Shown here: positions 16,724-24,469 of the stretch, piece after piece
How the letters are laid out: each line of letters opens with the position of its first letter
Numbering within the stretch: the stretch's first letter is position 1
From: Polyangiaceae bacterium
GTDB lineage: Bacteria; Myxococcota_A; Polyangia; Polyangiales; Polyangiaceae
DNA length: 39,786 bases
Assembly (NCBI GenBank): GCA_025937785.1
Contig: JAICQQ010000056.1
Span: 1 to 39,786 of the forward strand
Reading direction: 5' to 3'
The notes under the pieces: model-generated
What the model was told of the DNA's origin: nothing
The model's input: the letters and a program-made list of their open reading frames with translations, nothing else
Database searches by the model: none
Made by a program: the position numbers and the translations under genes

Positions 16724-18262
16724 TCACCGAAACCGGCCGTACCGCTCGTCGGGTCGCTTGGGCTCCATCGTCTTACGCGTGACGCTCGCTTCGACGTGCT
16801 TTCCCTTGGTGTCGACCGGCTTCGTTATTTGCTGGGTCGCTGGGCCCGCGCTCGGAGGAGCGGGCTGCGAACGCGAGACGCCTTGGCTCGAAGCATTCGA
16901 GGAAGGATTCGGCGCAGAGCTGGCAGACGCAGCTGGCTGCGCCGGTGCCGCAGCCGAGTCAGCAGGCCCGATCAAAGATTGTGACATCGTTGCCCTGACG
17001 CCACGCGCCAACGGCGTCGAGCGATCGGGGCTGGCCACAGGTACTGGCGACCACAGGGGCACCCACCACGCGCCTGCAACCACCAAAAGCACCGCGGCAC
17101 CCAGGGCCAGCGCGAGCCAGCGATGACGTGGCGCGCGCTGGGGCGACAGCGAGCGTTCCACCGGGGTGAGTGCAGCCGTCGTGGTCTCGTTCGGTTGCTT
17201 GGGCGCCACCTCGGCGTCACGGCTGGCGCGATCGAGATCGGCGATGAACTGCTCGGCGCTCTGGATGCGTGCGCCCGGTGTCTTGGCGAGCGCGCGAGCA
17301 ACCACCCGTTCGAGCGCCGCGGGGACCCCGGCCTGCGACGCCACGTGAGCCACCAGCGGAGGCTCCTCGCTGATGTGTTTGGCCATGACCACGACCGCGT
17401 CATCGGCTACGAACGGCGCTCGACCGCTCAGCATCTGGAACAGGATCACCCCGAGCGAATAGAGGTCGCTGCGCGCGTCGAGCTCGACACCTTGCGCTTG
17501 TTCCGGGGACATGTAACGCGGTGTTCCAAACACCGTGCCCGCCTGGGTCTCGAGTTGATCGAGCTTCTGGTCGTCTTGCTGAAGCTTCGCGATGCCGAAG
17601 TCGAGCACTTTGCACATCGCACGCGAATCGTCGTCGGACCCCCCGGAACGCCGCAGCAAAAACAGGTTGTCCGGTTTCAGATCGCGGTGAACGATGCCCT
17701 TCTGATGCGCCTCTGCCAGGGAAAGCAGTGCCTCGCGTGCGATGCGGACGGCCATGCGCCAGGGCAAAGCGCCCTCGCGCCGCAGGCATTGTCCTAGTGA
17801 TTCGCCGACCAGCATTTCCATGGCGAGAAACCAGGACCCGTCGTCAGCCTCACCAAAATCGAAGACAGTGACGGTGTGCGGGCTCGTCAAGGCGCTGAGG
17901 GCGCGAGCCTCGCGTTCGAAACGTGCCTTGGTCTCGGGATCGTAAGCGCGATCGCGTCGTACTATCTTCAACGCAACGTCGCGACCGAAGGCCTCCTGCC
18001 GTGCTCGATAGACGGCCCCCATCGAGCCGGCACCGAGCCGGCCGAGCACGACGAAGCGATCGACCAAAGTCTTGCCCAGGAAAGCGTCTCGCTCGTCACC
18101 GAGCAATTCGCTCTCGGCCACGAACACCAAATCGTGAACCGGGCAGCGGCGCAGCGTCGCGCCGTCGATCGGGGGTTCCCCTTCGAGCACTCTCCGACAG
18201 CTGGGGCAGACGTAGCGAACGCTGCGTGAGGCGTTCGCCTCGTCGGAAGGGGTCTTGGACAT
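16724..18262 (-). CDS. Membrane-anchored Ser/Thr protein kinase with N-terminal zinc-ribbon-like segment
   Basis: A Hanks-type kinase of about 512 residues. Near the N-terminus CPSCRR and RRCPVHD give a CxxC plus CPxH cluster (residues about 19-43) that may bind zinc. The catalytic domain has the glycine loop GRLGAGSMGAVYRA, VAIK-type lysine in VALKIV (K99), HRDLKPDN at 192-199, DFG at 221-223 and SPEQAQ as APE equivalent, so it should be active. A single transmembrane helix (WLALALGAAVLLVVAGAWW) follows. After it comes an extracytoplasmic Ser/Ala/Pro-rich tail. ATG at 18262 is chosen; a GTG at 18289 would add nine residues. The T-rich stretch after the stop on the minus strand is not preceded by a strong stem. 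Confidence 0.92.
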   Translation of the reverse strand: MSKTPSDEANASRSVRYVCPSCRRVLEGEPPIDGATLRRCPVHDLVFVAESELLGDERDAFLGKTLVDRFVVLGRLGAGSMGAVYRARQEAFGRDVALKIVRRDRAYDPETKARFEREARALSALTSPHTVTVFDFGEADDGSWFLAMEMLVGESLGQCLRREGALPWRMAVRIAREALLSLAEAHQKGIVHRDLKPDNLFLLRRSGGSDDDSRAMCKVLDFGIAKLQQDDQKLDQLETQAGTVFGTPRYMSPEQAQGVELDARSDLYSLGVILFQMLSGRAPFVADDAVVVMAKHISEEPPLVAHVASQAGVPAALERVVARALAKTPGARIQSAEQFIADLDRASRDAEVAPKQPNETTTAALTPVERSLSPQRAPRHRWLALALGAAVLLVVAGAWWVPLWSPVPVASPDRSTPLARGVRATMSQSLIGPADSAAAPAQPAASASSAPNPSSNASSQGVSRSQPAPPSAGPATQQITKPVDTKGKHVEASVTRKTMEPKRPDERYGRFR

Positions 18263-18408
18263 TGGTGGCTTACCGGGCTCGCGGGACACCCGGGCAGTTC
18301 ACGGCATCCCAACAAACCCTAGCAGTCGTTCGCAAGAAGCATAACAAAAATGGCCGTGAGCCCGCGTGCAAGCGGGGCATGGAACCAACCAGGGCGTGGA
18401 CGGCGCGG

Positions 18409-18696
18409 TTAACGTGAAGGCGGAGCGCCCGCCTCGCCCCCGGCGCCCGCCAGGCAGCCGTCGTCGACGACCCCGTCGCAGTCGTTGTCGACCGCGTCGC
18501 TGCACGCTTCGTGTTCGGCACAAGCGTCACAGATTCCATCCGCACACACGAAATTGGCGGGACACGCCGGTGCGCCAACGGCGCCGCGCTCCCTACAGTG
18601 GATCACCTGTGGGTCCGCGGGCACGATGAGGCTACAGGCCACGCTGGCTGCAGTTGCCGCCGCGCCGAGTGCTCGTAGGGTGCAACTCAGAGGCAT
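18409..18696 (-). CDS. Small lipoprotein with MopE-like DNDCDG motif
   Basis: A 95-residue exported protein. The N-terminus MPLSCTLRALGAAATAASVA precedes a Cys in SVACSL, a plausible lipobox. The mature part is Cys-rich and ends with ACSDAVDNDCDGVVDDGC, the motif of MopE-type Ca-binding repeats that recurs in many myxobacterial surface proteins; only one copy is present. A disordered Gly/Ala tail closes the protein. It begins two bases after the stop of the secreted TPR gene upstream on the same strand, so the two are likely cotranscribed. Its specific function is unknown. Confidence 0.75.
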   Translation of the reverse strand: MPLSCTLRALGAAATAASVACSLIVPADPQVIHCRERGAVGAPACPANFVCADGICDACAEHEACSDAVDNDCDGVVDDGCLAGAGGEAGAPPSR

Positions 18697-18698
18697 GG

Positions 18699-19667
18699 TC
18701 AGAAGGCAAAATCGAGGTCGAGCCCAAGCTTGGCGGAGGCTTGGACAGGCAAGCGGGGGGCTGCAGCGTTCGTGCCAGCAGGCGAGTCGCTCGGGGCGCG
18801 TCCGAAATAGAGTAACGTCGCGGTGACGCCGCTGACCGCTGCCACCCCGAAAGCGACGTCGGCGCGAACCGCCGAGCGGTGCGCAGCCTCCGCGTCGCTG
18901 CGAACGTCATCGACCGATCGAGATCCCCCCGTCCCATCGTCAGATCCCGGACTCAGGGCAAGCGCGCGCAGGCCGAACACGGCACCGACGACGAGCGCGC
19001 ACACCGCAACGCCACCGGTGCCCCACACCCATCCGTCGAGCCGCCCCGGAAGCGGTGCCACTGTGGGCGCCGTCGCTGCGGCTGGAGCGCTCTGCGCGGG
19101 CTCCGGCGCGCTGCCATAACCTTCGGCGAGCGCACCGTTCAGGCGCGCGATGCTGGCTTCGGTGCGCGCGCGCTCCTCGGGATCCGCTTCCATCTCGAGG
19201 TAAAGCCGCAAGTAACCGAGCGCTCGCGGCAGCTCGCCCAGCTTCTCGTGCACCAGCGCGAGGTTGTAGACGAGGTCCTTGCCGCCGGGGTCGAGACTGC
19301 GCGCTTGCTCGAGTTCGGCGATTGCGTCCCGATAGCGGCCGCGGCTGTAGCATTCGAGAGCGACATCGAAGTGCCGGCGTGCCGCCTCCAGTGCATCCCC
19401 GCTCGGGGCCGGTAGCGCGCTCGACGATGGAACTGCGCCCTGTACGGGGGCTGCGCCCTGTACGGGGGCTGCGCCCTGTACCGGGGCTGCGCCCTGTACC
19501 GGGGCGCCCTGTACCGGGGCGGAAGGCGTTGCAGGAGCTGGCGTCGAGGCTTCCGGGTGGGGGGGGTCGGCCGCTGTTACCCCGGAGGCAGTCAGCACGA
19601 CCGCTGCGACGCTCACGCCGGTCCTCAGCGCCCCTGGAAGTGCACACAGCATCGAGAGTTTCAGCAT
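18699..19667 (-). CDS. Secreted/membrane TPR protein with (PVQGAA) repeats
   Basis: A 322-residue protein with a signal peptide (LSMLCALPGALRTGVSVAAVVLTASGVTAA). It is followed by a Pro/Ala linker with PVQGAA repeats encoded by an 18-bp tandem array. Next is a TPR segment (ARRHFDVALECYSRGRYRDA, LDPGGKDLVYNLALVHEKLG, RALGYLRLYLEMEADPEERA). Then come a hydrophobic helix (GTGGVAVCALVVGAVFGLRAL) and a C-terminal part with a second hydrophobic stretch (VAFGVAAVSGVTATLLYFG), ending in a Phe. Signal-TPR-TM proteins of this layout are frequent in Polyangia, with no assigned role. Divergent from the exported beta-rich gene at 19762 and upstream of the MopE-motif lipoprotein gene. Confidence 0.82.
   Translation of the reverse strand: MLKLSMLCALPGALRTGVSVAAVVLTASGVTAADPPHPEASTPAPATPSAPVQGAPVQGAAPVQGAAPVQGAAPVQGAVPSSSALPAPSGDALEAARRHFDVALECYSRGRYRDAIAELEQARSLDPGGKDLVYNLALVHEKLGELPRALGYLRLYLEMEADPEERARTEASIARLNGALAEGYGSAPEPAQSAPAAATAPTVAPLPGRLDGWVWGTGGVAVCALVVGAVFGLRALALSPGSDDGTGGSRSVDDVRSDAEAAHRSAVRADVAFGVAAVSGVTATLLYFGRAPSDSPAGTNAAAPRLPVQASAKLGLDLDFAF
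19437..19520 (-). repeat. 18-bp tandem repeat, five units (two shortened)
   Basis: Units of GCCCTGTACGGGGGCTGC on the plus strand run at 19437, 19455 and 19473, then two 15-base versions at 19491 and 19506. All units keep the reading frame and encode the PVQGAA/PVQGA linker of the secreted TPR protein. Near-identity between units suggests recent slippage or recombination. Confidence 0.95.
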
Positions 19668-19761
19668 AGCGTAAGGATTGTCGGCGCTCCGCGTTCTGTT
19701 TCCGAAGACTCACTGAAGGAGCCGGTTCTGCTTGCCAGAGCCGAACGCAGGAGAACCCCTG

Positions 19762-20373
19762 ATGCTAGTCAAAGTCGTAAGTTTCGCCAGTTGTCTCTTG
19801 TGCGTCTCCGAGGCGCACGCCCAATTCGCTGTGGAGCCTCCGCGGTCCGAGCTGCAGCCCTCGGACCAGACGCCCTGGATCGCCGAACCTCCCTCGCCGA
19901 TTCATGACAGCGTGCTACGCGCCCACGTCGGCCCGGCACTCCGGGTCGACCGCGACGGAGCTACCGGCGGGCTAGCCACGGCACTGGACTTCGGCCGGTT
20001 CTCGGGCTTGCGCGTGGCGGCCGCCTGGACGGCGCTCGGCGCCTCGGCCATGCACTCCCAGTACGGCGGCGATCTGTGGTTGAGCCTAGATCTGCACCCC
20101 GACGTGCGCCCCGTGTTCGGCGCCGGCGCCGCCTACGTCCGCGCCGAGCAGGCCGGTGCCGACGACGAAGACACCACCTCGGAAGACGGCCCCCGTCCCA
20201 AGGCCGCCGAATTCGGAGTCGCCACGGCACGGGTGGGGCTAGAATACCTGTTTCCCCTATCCACCGCGGACGCGCGGCTAGGCCTCGAAGCGGTGGGCGC
20301 TTTGCCGGCCCTCGAGGCCGACGATCGCACCCCTTGGCTGACGCTGTCGGCCACCCTCGCCCTGGGTTTCTAG
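19762..20373 (+). CDS. Exported beta-rich protein, possible small outer-membrane barrel
   Basis: A 203-residue protein. ATG at 19762 has AGGAG about eight bases upstream and gives a signal peptide MLVKVVSFASCLLCVSEAHA with likely cleavage before QFAVE. The mature part has alternating small/hydrophobic strands (VLRAHVGPALRVDRDGATGG, FGVATARVGLEYLFPLS) and ends LTLSATLALGF with a C-terminal Phe, the usual signal for barrel insertion. An acidic loop (ADDEDTTSEDG) sits between strands. No named family is recognised. An upstream in-frame start at 19732 would hide the signal peptide. A GC hairpin follows the stop. Confidence 0.75.
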   Translation: MLVKVVSFASCLLCVSEAHAQFAVEPPRSELQPSDQTPWIAEPPSPIHDSVLRAHVGPALRVDRDGATGGLATALDFGRFSGLRVAAAWTALGASAMHSQYGGDLWLSLDLHPDVRPVFGAGAAYVRAEQAGADDEDTTSEDGPRPKAAEFGVATARVGLEYLFPLSTADARLGLEAVGALPALEADDRTPWLTLSATLALGF

Positions 20374-20375
20374 CT

Positions 20376-20391
20376 GGCCCGTAATCGGGCC
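20376..20391 (+). terminator. GC hairpin just after the stop codon, no U-tract
   Basis: GGCCCG and CGGGCC pair around a TAAT loop, beginning three bases after the stop of the exported protein gene. It lacks a following T run, so at best it is a non-canonical terminator. It also separates that gene from the promoter at 20416. Confidence 0.45.
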
Positions 20392-20415
20392 CGTGCCGCG
20401 CCCGAACTTCGGCTT

Positions 20416-20444
20416 TTGAGGGACGCGGCGCGGCCGCCTATACT
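20416..20444 (+). promoter_or_regulatory. Sigma-70-like promoter for a probably leaderless transcript
   Basis: TTGAGG at 20416-20421 and TATACT at 20439-20444 are separated by exactly 17 bases. The expected transcription start, about seven bases after the -10 box, coincides with the ATG at 20451. The mRNA of the DUF4190-thioredoxin-like gene would therefore be leaderless. This is the best promoter match noticed in the window. Confidence 0.6.
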
Positions 20445-20450
20445 TTGGGG

Positions 20451-21260
20451 ATGTCGGACTCCGAGCGGACGGCGCCGGGGAGCCTGGCCGTGGCTGGCCT
20501 CGTGAGCGCCGTCTTGGGGTTCATCTGCGCTCCCGGTGTGGGGGGCGTGCTCGGGCTCGTGCTGGGGTGGACGGCGCATCGAGAGCTCCGCGCCGCAGCC
20601 GAGGTGCGCGGCCGACGTTGGGCGCTCGCTGCGCTCGGCCTCGGAGCAGCCAACGTCGTCTTCGTCGGCGTTGCGCTGAACGTGGGCTTGCCGGTGCTCC
20701 TCGGCGAACCCGAGCAGAGTAACCCTGCGCCGTTCAGCGCCCCCGCGCTCGATCATGCGCATTCCCTCCCCGCACACCGCCGCTCCACGACCCCAGCGCT
20801 GCACGGGCAACGGATCGGGGAGATCGAGCTGGTCGACGTGGGATCGACCATCGACTCGCTCACGAGCGAGCTCGCGCGGCAAATGCTCGCCGCTCGACGC
20901 GATGGGCGCCAACTGTTGCTCTGGGTCTCCGCACCGGAGTGTGCGCCGTGCATGGGGGTTACGAGCGCACTCACGCACCACGAGCTTCAGCGGGCTCTCG
21001 CCCGAACGCGTGTCGTGCGCGTGAACCGCGATGACTTCGCCGCTGAGCTCGACGCGATCGGGATTCCATCCCAGGCCATCCCCGGGTTCGCGCTGCTCGA
21101 CAATGAAATCCGGCCCGTGGACTATCTCGATGGGGGCGAATGGGACGAGGACGTGCCCCACAATATCGCACCTGTTCTTGCTGGATTTATGCGCGGTAAC
21201 TACAACCCGCGACGCCGTCCGTGGCGCGGCGCAACGCGGCGCAAAATCACCGCCTTATGA
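20451..21260 (+). CDS. DUF4190-type membrane segment fused to a thioredoxin-like domain
   Basis: A 269-residue protein. Residues about 12-85 contain hydrophobic stretches (SLAVAGLVSAVLGFICAPGV, VLGLVLGW, ALAALGLGAANVVFVGVALN) in the arrangement of DUF4190 membrane proteins. After a linker, residues about 120-255 look like a thioredoxin fold: LLLWVSAPECAPCMGV contains a CxxC (C164, C167), then VVRVNRDDF and a cis-Pro-like IPGFALLDNE. It may be a membrane-tethered thiol oxidoreductase; the side of the membrane is not certain. ATG at 20451 sits at the predicted transcription start. The C-terminus is basic (RRRPWRGATRRK). It lies 46 bases before the pseudokinase gene. Confidence 0.75.
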   Translation: MSDSERTAPGSLAVAGLVSAVLGFICAPGVGGVLGLVLGWTAHRELRAAAEVRGRRWALAALGLGAANVVFVGVALNVGLPVLLGEPEQSNPAPFSAPALDHAHSLPAHRRSTTPALHGQRIGEIELVDVGSTIDSLTSELARQMLAARRDGRQLLLWVSAPECAPCMGVTSALTHHELQRALARTRVVRVNRDDFAAELDAIGIPSQAIPGFALLDNEIRPVDYLDGGEWDEDVPHNIAPVLAGFMRGNYNPRRRPWRGATRRKITAL

Positions 21261-21306
21261 GAAGCGGAGAACGTGCCGATCTTTGATACACTTCGCGCTC
21301 TTCACT

Positions 21307-22887
21307 ATGACGACTACCCAACCCGTTGGAACCTCAGCACAAACAGCACCGAGCTCGCTGCGCGCGCGTCTTTCCGAGCTGCAGTCGCGGGGACAGCAAT
21401 CTCTGAATCTGAAGCAGGCGGTCGGCGTCGTCGTTCCCGTCGCCGTCGAGGTCGCCGAGGTGCATCGCGCGGGGCACCAGCTCTTCCTGCATCCGTCGTG
21501 CTTGGTCGAGGATGAGTATGGGTTCTACCACGTGGAGCCTAGTCTCTCGCAGACGCCGCCCACGGATCCGCGCGACGCCGCTTGCGTCGCACCCGAGTTA
21601 CAGCTCTCCACGTTGGGCGGCCCGCGCGCTTCCGTTTATGCGATCGGTGCGATCATCTACGAGCTCTTGACGGGTGAAAGCGTCGGTCGCGGCATGCGAC
21701 GCCCCTCAGAACTGGTGGCGGGGATTCCGGAACAGCTCGAGATGGTGCTTGCCAAAGCGCTGGTAGCGCACGCCGAGCGGCGCCCCGACGACCTGAACGC
21801 TCTGGCACAGGCCCTCTACCAGCTGGCACCCGCGGGCAGCGTCGCCCCGCCGCCCGCCGACACCTCGCACCTCGATCATCATGGGGACTTCGAAGTCGAT
21901 GTCTCGCTCTCGATGCTGCCGCCGGTGCCACGCCAGGCGGCGGCGCCGAGCCCAGCCGCTCGCGCGCAGGCAGTCCAGGCGCAGGCGGTGCAAGCGCAGT
22001 CGCCGTATGATGTCGCGGTGAGGGCGGCCCCGCCCAGCGCGGGCGCCGTGGACCACCAAACCGAGCAGTTAGCTGCCCTCAAACGCCGGCTCGAGGCGGA
22101 CCGTACCCCACGCTACGTGGTGATCAAAGACGGCATGGACCACGGACCGTTCGCCGGCGTCGAGCTCTTGCAGCAGATCGCCAACCATACCTTCGAGCCG
22201 GACGACGTCATCCGCGACACCGTCGCCAACACCGAAATCGCCGTCAAAGACTCCCCCGAGTTTTCGCATTTCGCCAAGCACGCCAAGATCCACCGGGACA
22301 TCAAGGAAGAGAAAGCTGCGATCGAACGGGTCACGGTCAAGGAGAGCCGCAGCACGCGCAGCAAGGCGCTCTTGGGTATCCTGCTGGTGGGCGCACTGGC
22401 AGCCGCAGGGGGGGTGTGGTTCCTCACGCAGCGCGGCGCAAAGAGCGACGAGATCGAGGTGCAGGGCGAGGTGGCGGCCAACGTCGAGAGCGACACCAGC
22501 CTCGAGGTGAAGAAGGGCGCGCGCGCTGGCGGGGGCGCTGTCGTCGGCACAAAAGGTGGTTTTCCGATGCTGGGCGGCGGCATGAGCTGCGAGGCCGCTC
22601 GCGCTGCGTACACGGAGCAGATGACCATGGGCGCGAAAGGCCAAGCCGACATCACCGCCGGCCAGTATGGTAACGTGCTGAATCGCGGTTCGTACTTCGC
22701 GCACTGTGGCGTGCCGGATTCGATGAAGCTCAACATCTGCGCCGCGGTACAGAACGGCCGAGCGGTCGGCGTATCAGTCACGACGTCACCCCGGGACAAC
22801 CGCGTCGCCTCGTGCGTTGCGGGTGGCGTCCGCCGCTTGAGTTTCCCGAGCCATCCTAAGCTCGACGTTACCCGCACCTCATTCTAG
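21307..22887 (+). CDS. Pseudokinase-remnant, GYF_2-like and AgmX/PglI-like C-terminal membrane protein
   Basis: A 526-residue multidomain protein. Residues about 45-175 match the C-lobe of a Hanks kinase: AVEVAEVHRAGHQLFLHPS aligns with the catalytic-loop region but lacks HRD and its Asp. Further on are an APE in CVAPELQ and SVYAIGAIIYELLTGE in place of DVYSLG. The N-lobe and ATP-binding lysine are missing, so it should be catalytically dead. Residues about 268-325 (RYVVIKDGMDHGPFAGVELL) resemble a GYF_2/DUF4339 domain. A transmembrane helix (about 353-374) follows. The exported C-terminus (about 430-526; YGNVLNRGSYFAHC, SCVAGGVRRLSFPSHPKLDV) resembles AgmX/PglI C-termini. ATG at 21307 is chosen because upstream sequence is a shadow of the previous gene. 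Confidence 0.8.
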   Translation: MTTTQPVGTSAQTAPSSLRARLSELQSRGQQSLNLKQAVGVVVPVAVEVAEVHRAGHQLFLHPSCLVEDEYGFYHVEPSLSQTPPTDPRDAACVAPELQLSTLGGPRASVYAIGAIIYELLTGESVGRGMRRPSELVAGIPEQLEMVLAKALVAHAERRPDDLNALAQALYQLAPAGSVAPPPADTSHLDHHGDFEVDVSLSMLPPVPRQAAAPSPAARAQAVQAQAVQAQSPYDVAVRAAPPSAGAVDHQTEQLAALKRRLEADRTPRYVVIKDGMDHGPFAGVELLQQIANHTFEPDDVIRDTVANTEIAVKDSPEFSHFAKHAKIHRDIKEEKAAIERVTVKESRSTRSKALLGILLVGALAAAGGVWFLTQRGAKSDEIEVQGEVAANVESDTSLEVKKGARAGGGAVVGTKGGFPMLGGGMSCEAARAAYTEQMTMGAKGQADITAGQYGNVLNRGSYFAHCGVPDSMKLNICAAVQNGRAVGVSVTTSPRDNRVASCVAGGVRRLSFPSHPKLDVTRTSF

Positions 22888-22908
22888 AGTCGCGCTCATC
22901 TCGCGACT
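22888..22908 (+). promoter_or_regulatory. Hairpin plus repeated GAGTCGCG between the pseudokinase and sctJ-like genes
   Basis: AGTCGCG and CGCGACT form a perfect 7-bp stem around CTCATCT directly after the stop codon. A further GAGTCGCG occurs at 22916-22923. No T run follows. It could be a weak terminator, an attenuator or a protein site controlling the SctJ-Mla operon that starts 30 bases downstream. Confidence 0.4.
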
Positions 22909-22937
22909 GCTCCTCGAGTCGCGAAACAGCTCGACTC

Positions 22938-23738
22938 ATGCACCTCGGTACCGTCCTTCGGCATTGTGGCCTGGCGCTGGCTGCGTTCGCGACGTTGGGC
23001 TGCACCGTACCGATCGCCATGGACCTCGGGGAGCACGAGGCCAACCAAGCGCTCGTGGCGCTCGAGCGCGCGGGCGTCTATGCACACAAACAACCGGACG
23101 CGGGGCACGAAGGGCGCTGGCAGCTCGAGGTGGCTCGCAGCGACGCGGCGCTCGCCGTCACCGCGCTCACCGATGAAAGTTTGCCCGCAGCACCCGCGCC
23201 CGGGGTGCTGCAAGCGCTGGGACAGGGTTCGCTGGTACCGAGCCGCACCCTGGAACAGGCGCAGTGGTTGGCGGGCACCGCCGGCGACCTCGAGGCAACT
23301 CTGCGCGCCGTCGACGGCGTGCTCTCCGCTCGCGTCCACCTCGCCACCCCTGCGCGGGACGTACTCGCGTCCGACAGCGCTGCGCAGAAGCCCAGCGCGT
23401 CGGTGCTGATCCGACACCGCGGCGCGACGCTGCCCATCGCGCCCGGCGACGTGCAGCGTCTCGTGGCCGGGGCGGTCCCGGGGCTGGTGCCCGACGCGGT
23501 GGGCGTGATCAGCGCCAGTGTTCCTCCGAGGCGCCAACCGGACCGGCTGCTAGCACAACTCGGGCCGATCACGGTGACACAGACCTCGCTCTTACCTCTG
23601 AAACTGGTACTCGCGGCAGCCAGCGTCATGAACCTGTGTCTGCTGGGTCTGCTCGGTTGGTTTTGGACGCGACATCGCCGCGCTCGCGCTCGGCTCGCAG
23701 AACTCGAGCGGGCCGACGGGATCGCGGGCGAGTCTTGA
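22938..23738 (+). CDS. Orphan SctJ/YscJ-like type III secretion inner-ring lipoprotein
   Basis: A 266-residue homologue of the YscJ/PrgK/SctJ ring protein. A lipoprotein leader ends at Cys22 (ATLGC). The ring-building part follows in the family order: DLGEHEANQALVALERAGVYAHK, then WQLEVARSDAALAVTAL. After these come TLEQAQWLAGTAGDLEATLR, AVDGVLSARVHLATP, PSASVLIRHRG and DVQRLVAGAVPGLVPDAVGVIS. A C-terminal transmembrane helix (LLPLKLVLAAASVMNLCLLGLLGWFW) and basic tail complete the SctJ architecture. No other secretion-system gene is in the window. The TGA stop overlaps the TTG start of an MlaF-type ATPase, so it heads a lipid-transporter operon. Assignment to the SctJ fold is well supported; its role here is inferred. 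Confidence 0.85.
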   Translation: MHLGTVLRHCGLALAAFATLGCTVPIAMDLGEHEANQALVALERAGVYAHKQPDAGHEGRWQLEVARSDAALAVTALTDESLPAAPAPGVLQALGQGSLVPSRTLEQAQWLAGTAGDLEATLRAVDGVLSARVHLATPARDVLASDSAAQKPSASVLIRHRGATLPIAPGDVQRLVAGAVPGLVPDAVGVISASVPPRRQPDRLLAQLGPITVTQTSLLPLKLVLAAASVMNLCLLGLLGWFWTRHRRARARLAELERADGIAGES

Positions 23739-24469
23739 TCCGCCTGAAGTCGGTGTACAAAGCCTTCGATCGCCCGGTGCTTCGCGGAGTCGATCTCGAA
23801 GTACCCCAGGGCTGCTTGTACGGGCTCATCGGGCCGGGCGCATCGGGCAAGAGCCTGACGCTGAAGGTCATTACCGGACTGATTCGACCGGACGCCGGAC
23901 GTGTCTCCGTCGACGGCGAGAATGTTCTGGCGCTGGCCGGGGCCGAGCTACAGCGCCTGCAGAGCCGAATCGGCATGTTGTTCCAAAACAATGCGTTGTT
24001 CGACTTCATGAGCGTCGCCGAAAACATCGCATTCCCGCTGCGACGTCTCTTCGACCTGCCCGAAGCGGAGATCAGCGAGCGCGTCCGCGAACGGCTCGAG
24101 CGCGTCTCGCTCCGCGGCTTCGAAGAGCGCGTCCCGGCGGGGCTGAGCGGCGGCCAGAAGAAGCGGGTCGGCGTCGCGCGGGCCACCATCACACGGGCCA
24201 ACGTGATCCTGTACGACGAGCCCGCCGCCGGGCTCGATCCCGTGACGAGCCAGCGCATTTTCGAGCTACTCAAGCACGAGCAGCGAGCGAGCGGCGCCAC
24301 CGTGGTGATGGTCTCGAGTGACCTCGAACGGCTATTGACCGTGACGGATCGAGTGGGCGTGATGCTGAAAGGTCGCTTGATCTTCGACGGGACGACCGAG
24401 CAAGCCTTTGCCTCTGACAATCCGTACGTGCATCAGTTCGTGCACGGCCTCGCGGAGGGTCCGCTGTGA
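23735..24469 (+). CDS. MlaF-type ABC ATPase 1 (H-loop His replaced by Ser)
   Basis: A 244-residue nucleotide-binding subunit of an MCE/Mla-type lipid ABC transporter. The TTG start overlaps the SctJ-like stop as TTGA. Motifs: Walker A GPGASGKS at 33-40, Q-loop Q84, canonical signature LSGGQ at 137-141, Walker B ILYDEP with E162, and D-loop AGLDP. The H-loop position, expected as SHDL, reads VSSDL, so Ser195 replaces the histidine that contacts the gamma-phosphate. A composite site using this subunit's Walker motifs is probably slow or inactive. The intact signature can serve the partner subunit. It is translationally coupled to mlaE1 through GTGA. The best partner candidate is the second ATPase at 27059. 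Confidence 0.9.
   Translation: MIRLKSVYKAFDRPVLRGVDLEVPQGCLYGLIGPGASGKSLTLKVITGLIRPDAGRVSVDGENVLALAGAELQRLQSRIGMLFQNNALFDFMSVAENIAFPLRRLFDLPEAEISERVRERLERVSLRGFEERVPAGLSGGQKKRVGVARATITRANVILYDEPAAGLDPVTSQRIFELLKHEQRASGATVVMVSSDLERLLTVTDRVGVMLKGRLIFDGTTEQAFASDNPYVHQFVHGLAEGPL

Noticed and set aside
23264..23734. Upstream extension of the ATPase 1 frame over the SctJ-like gene
   Set aside because: The sequence is Arg-rich shadow; the TTGA overlap provides a natural start.
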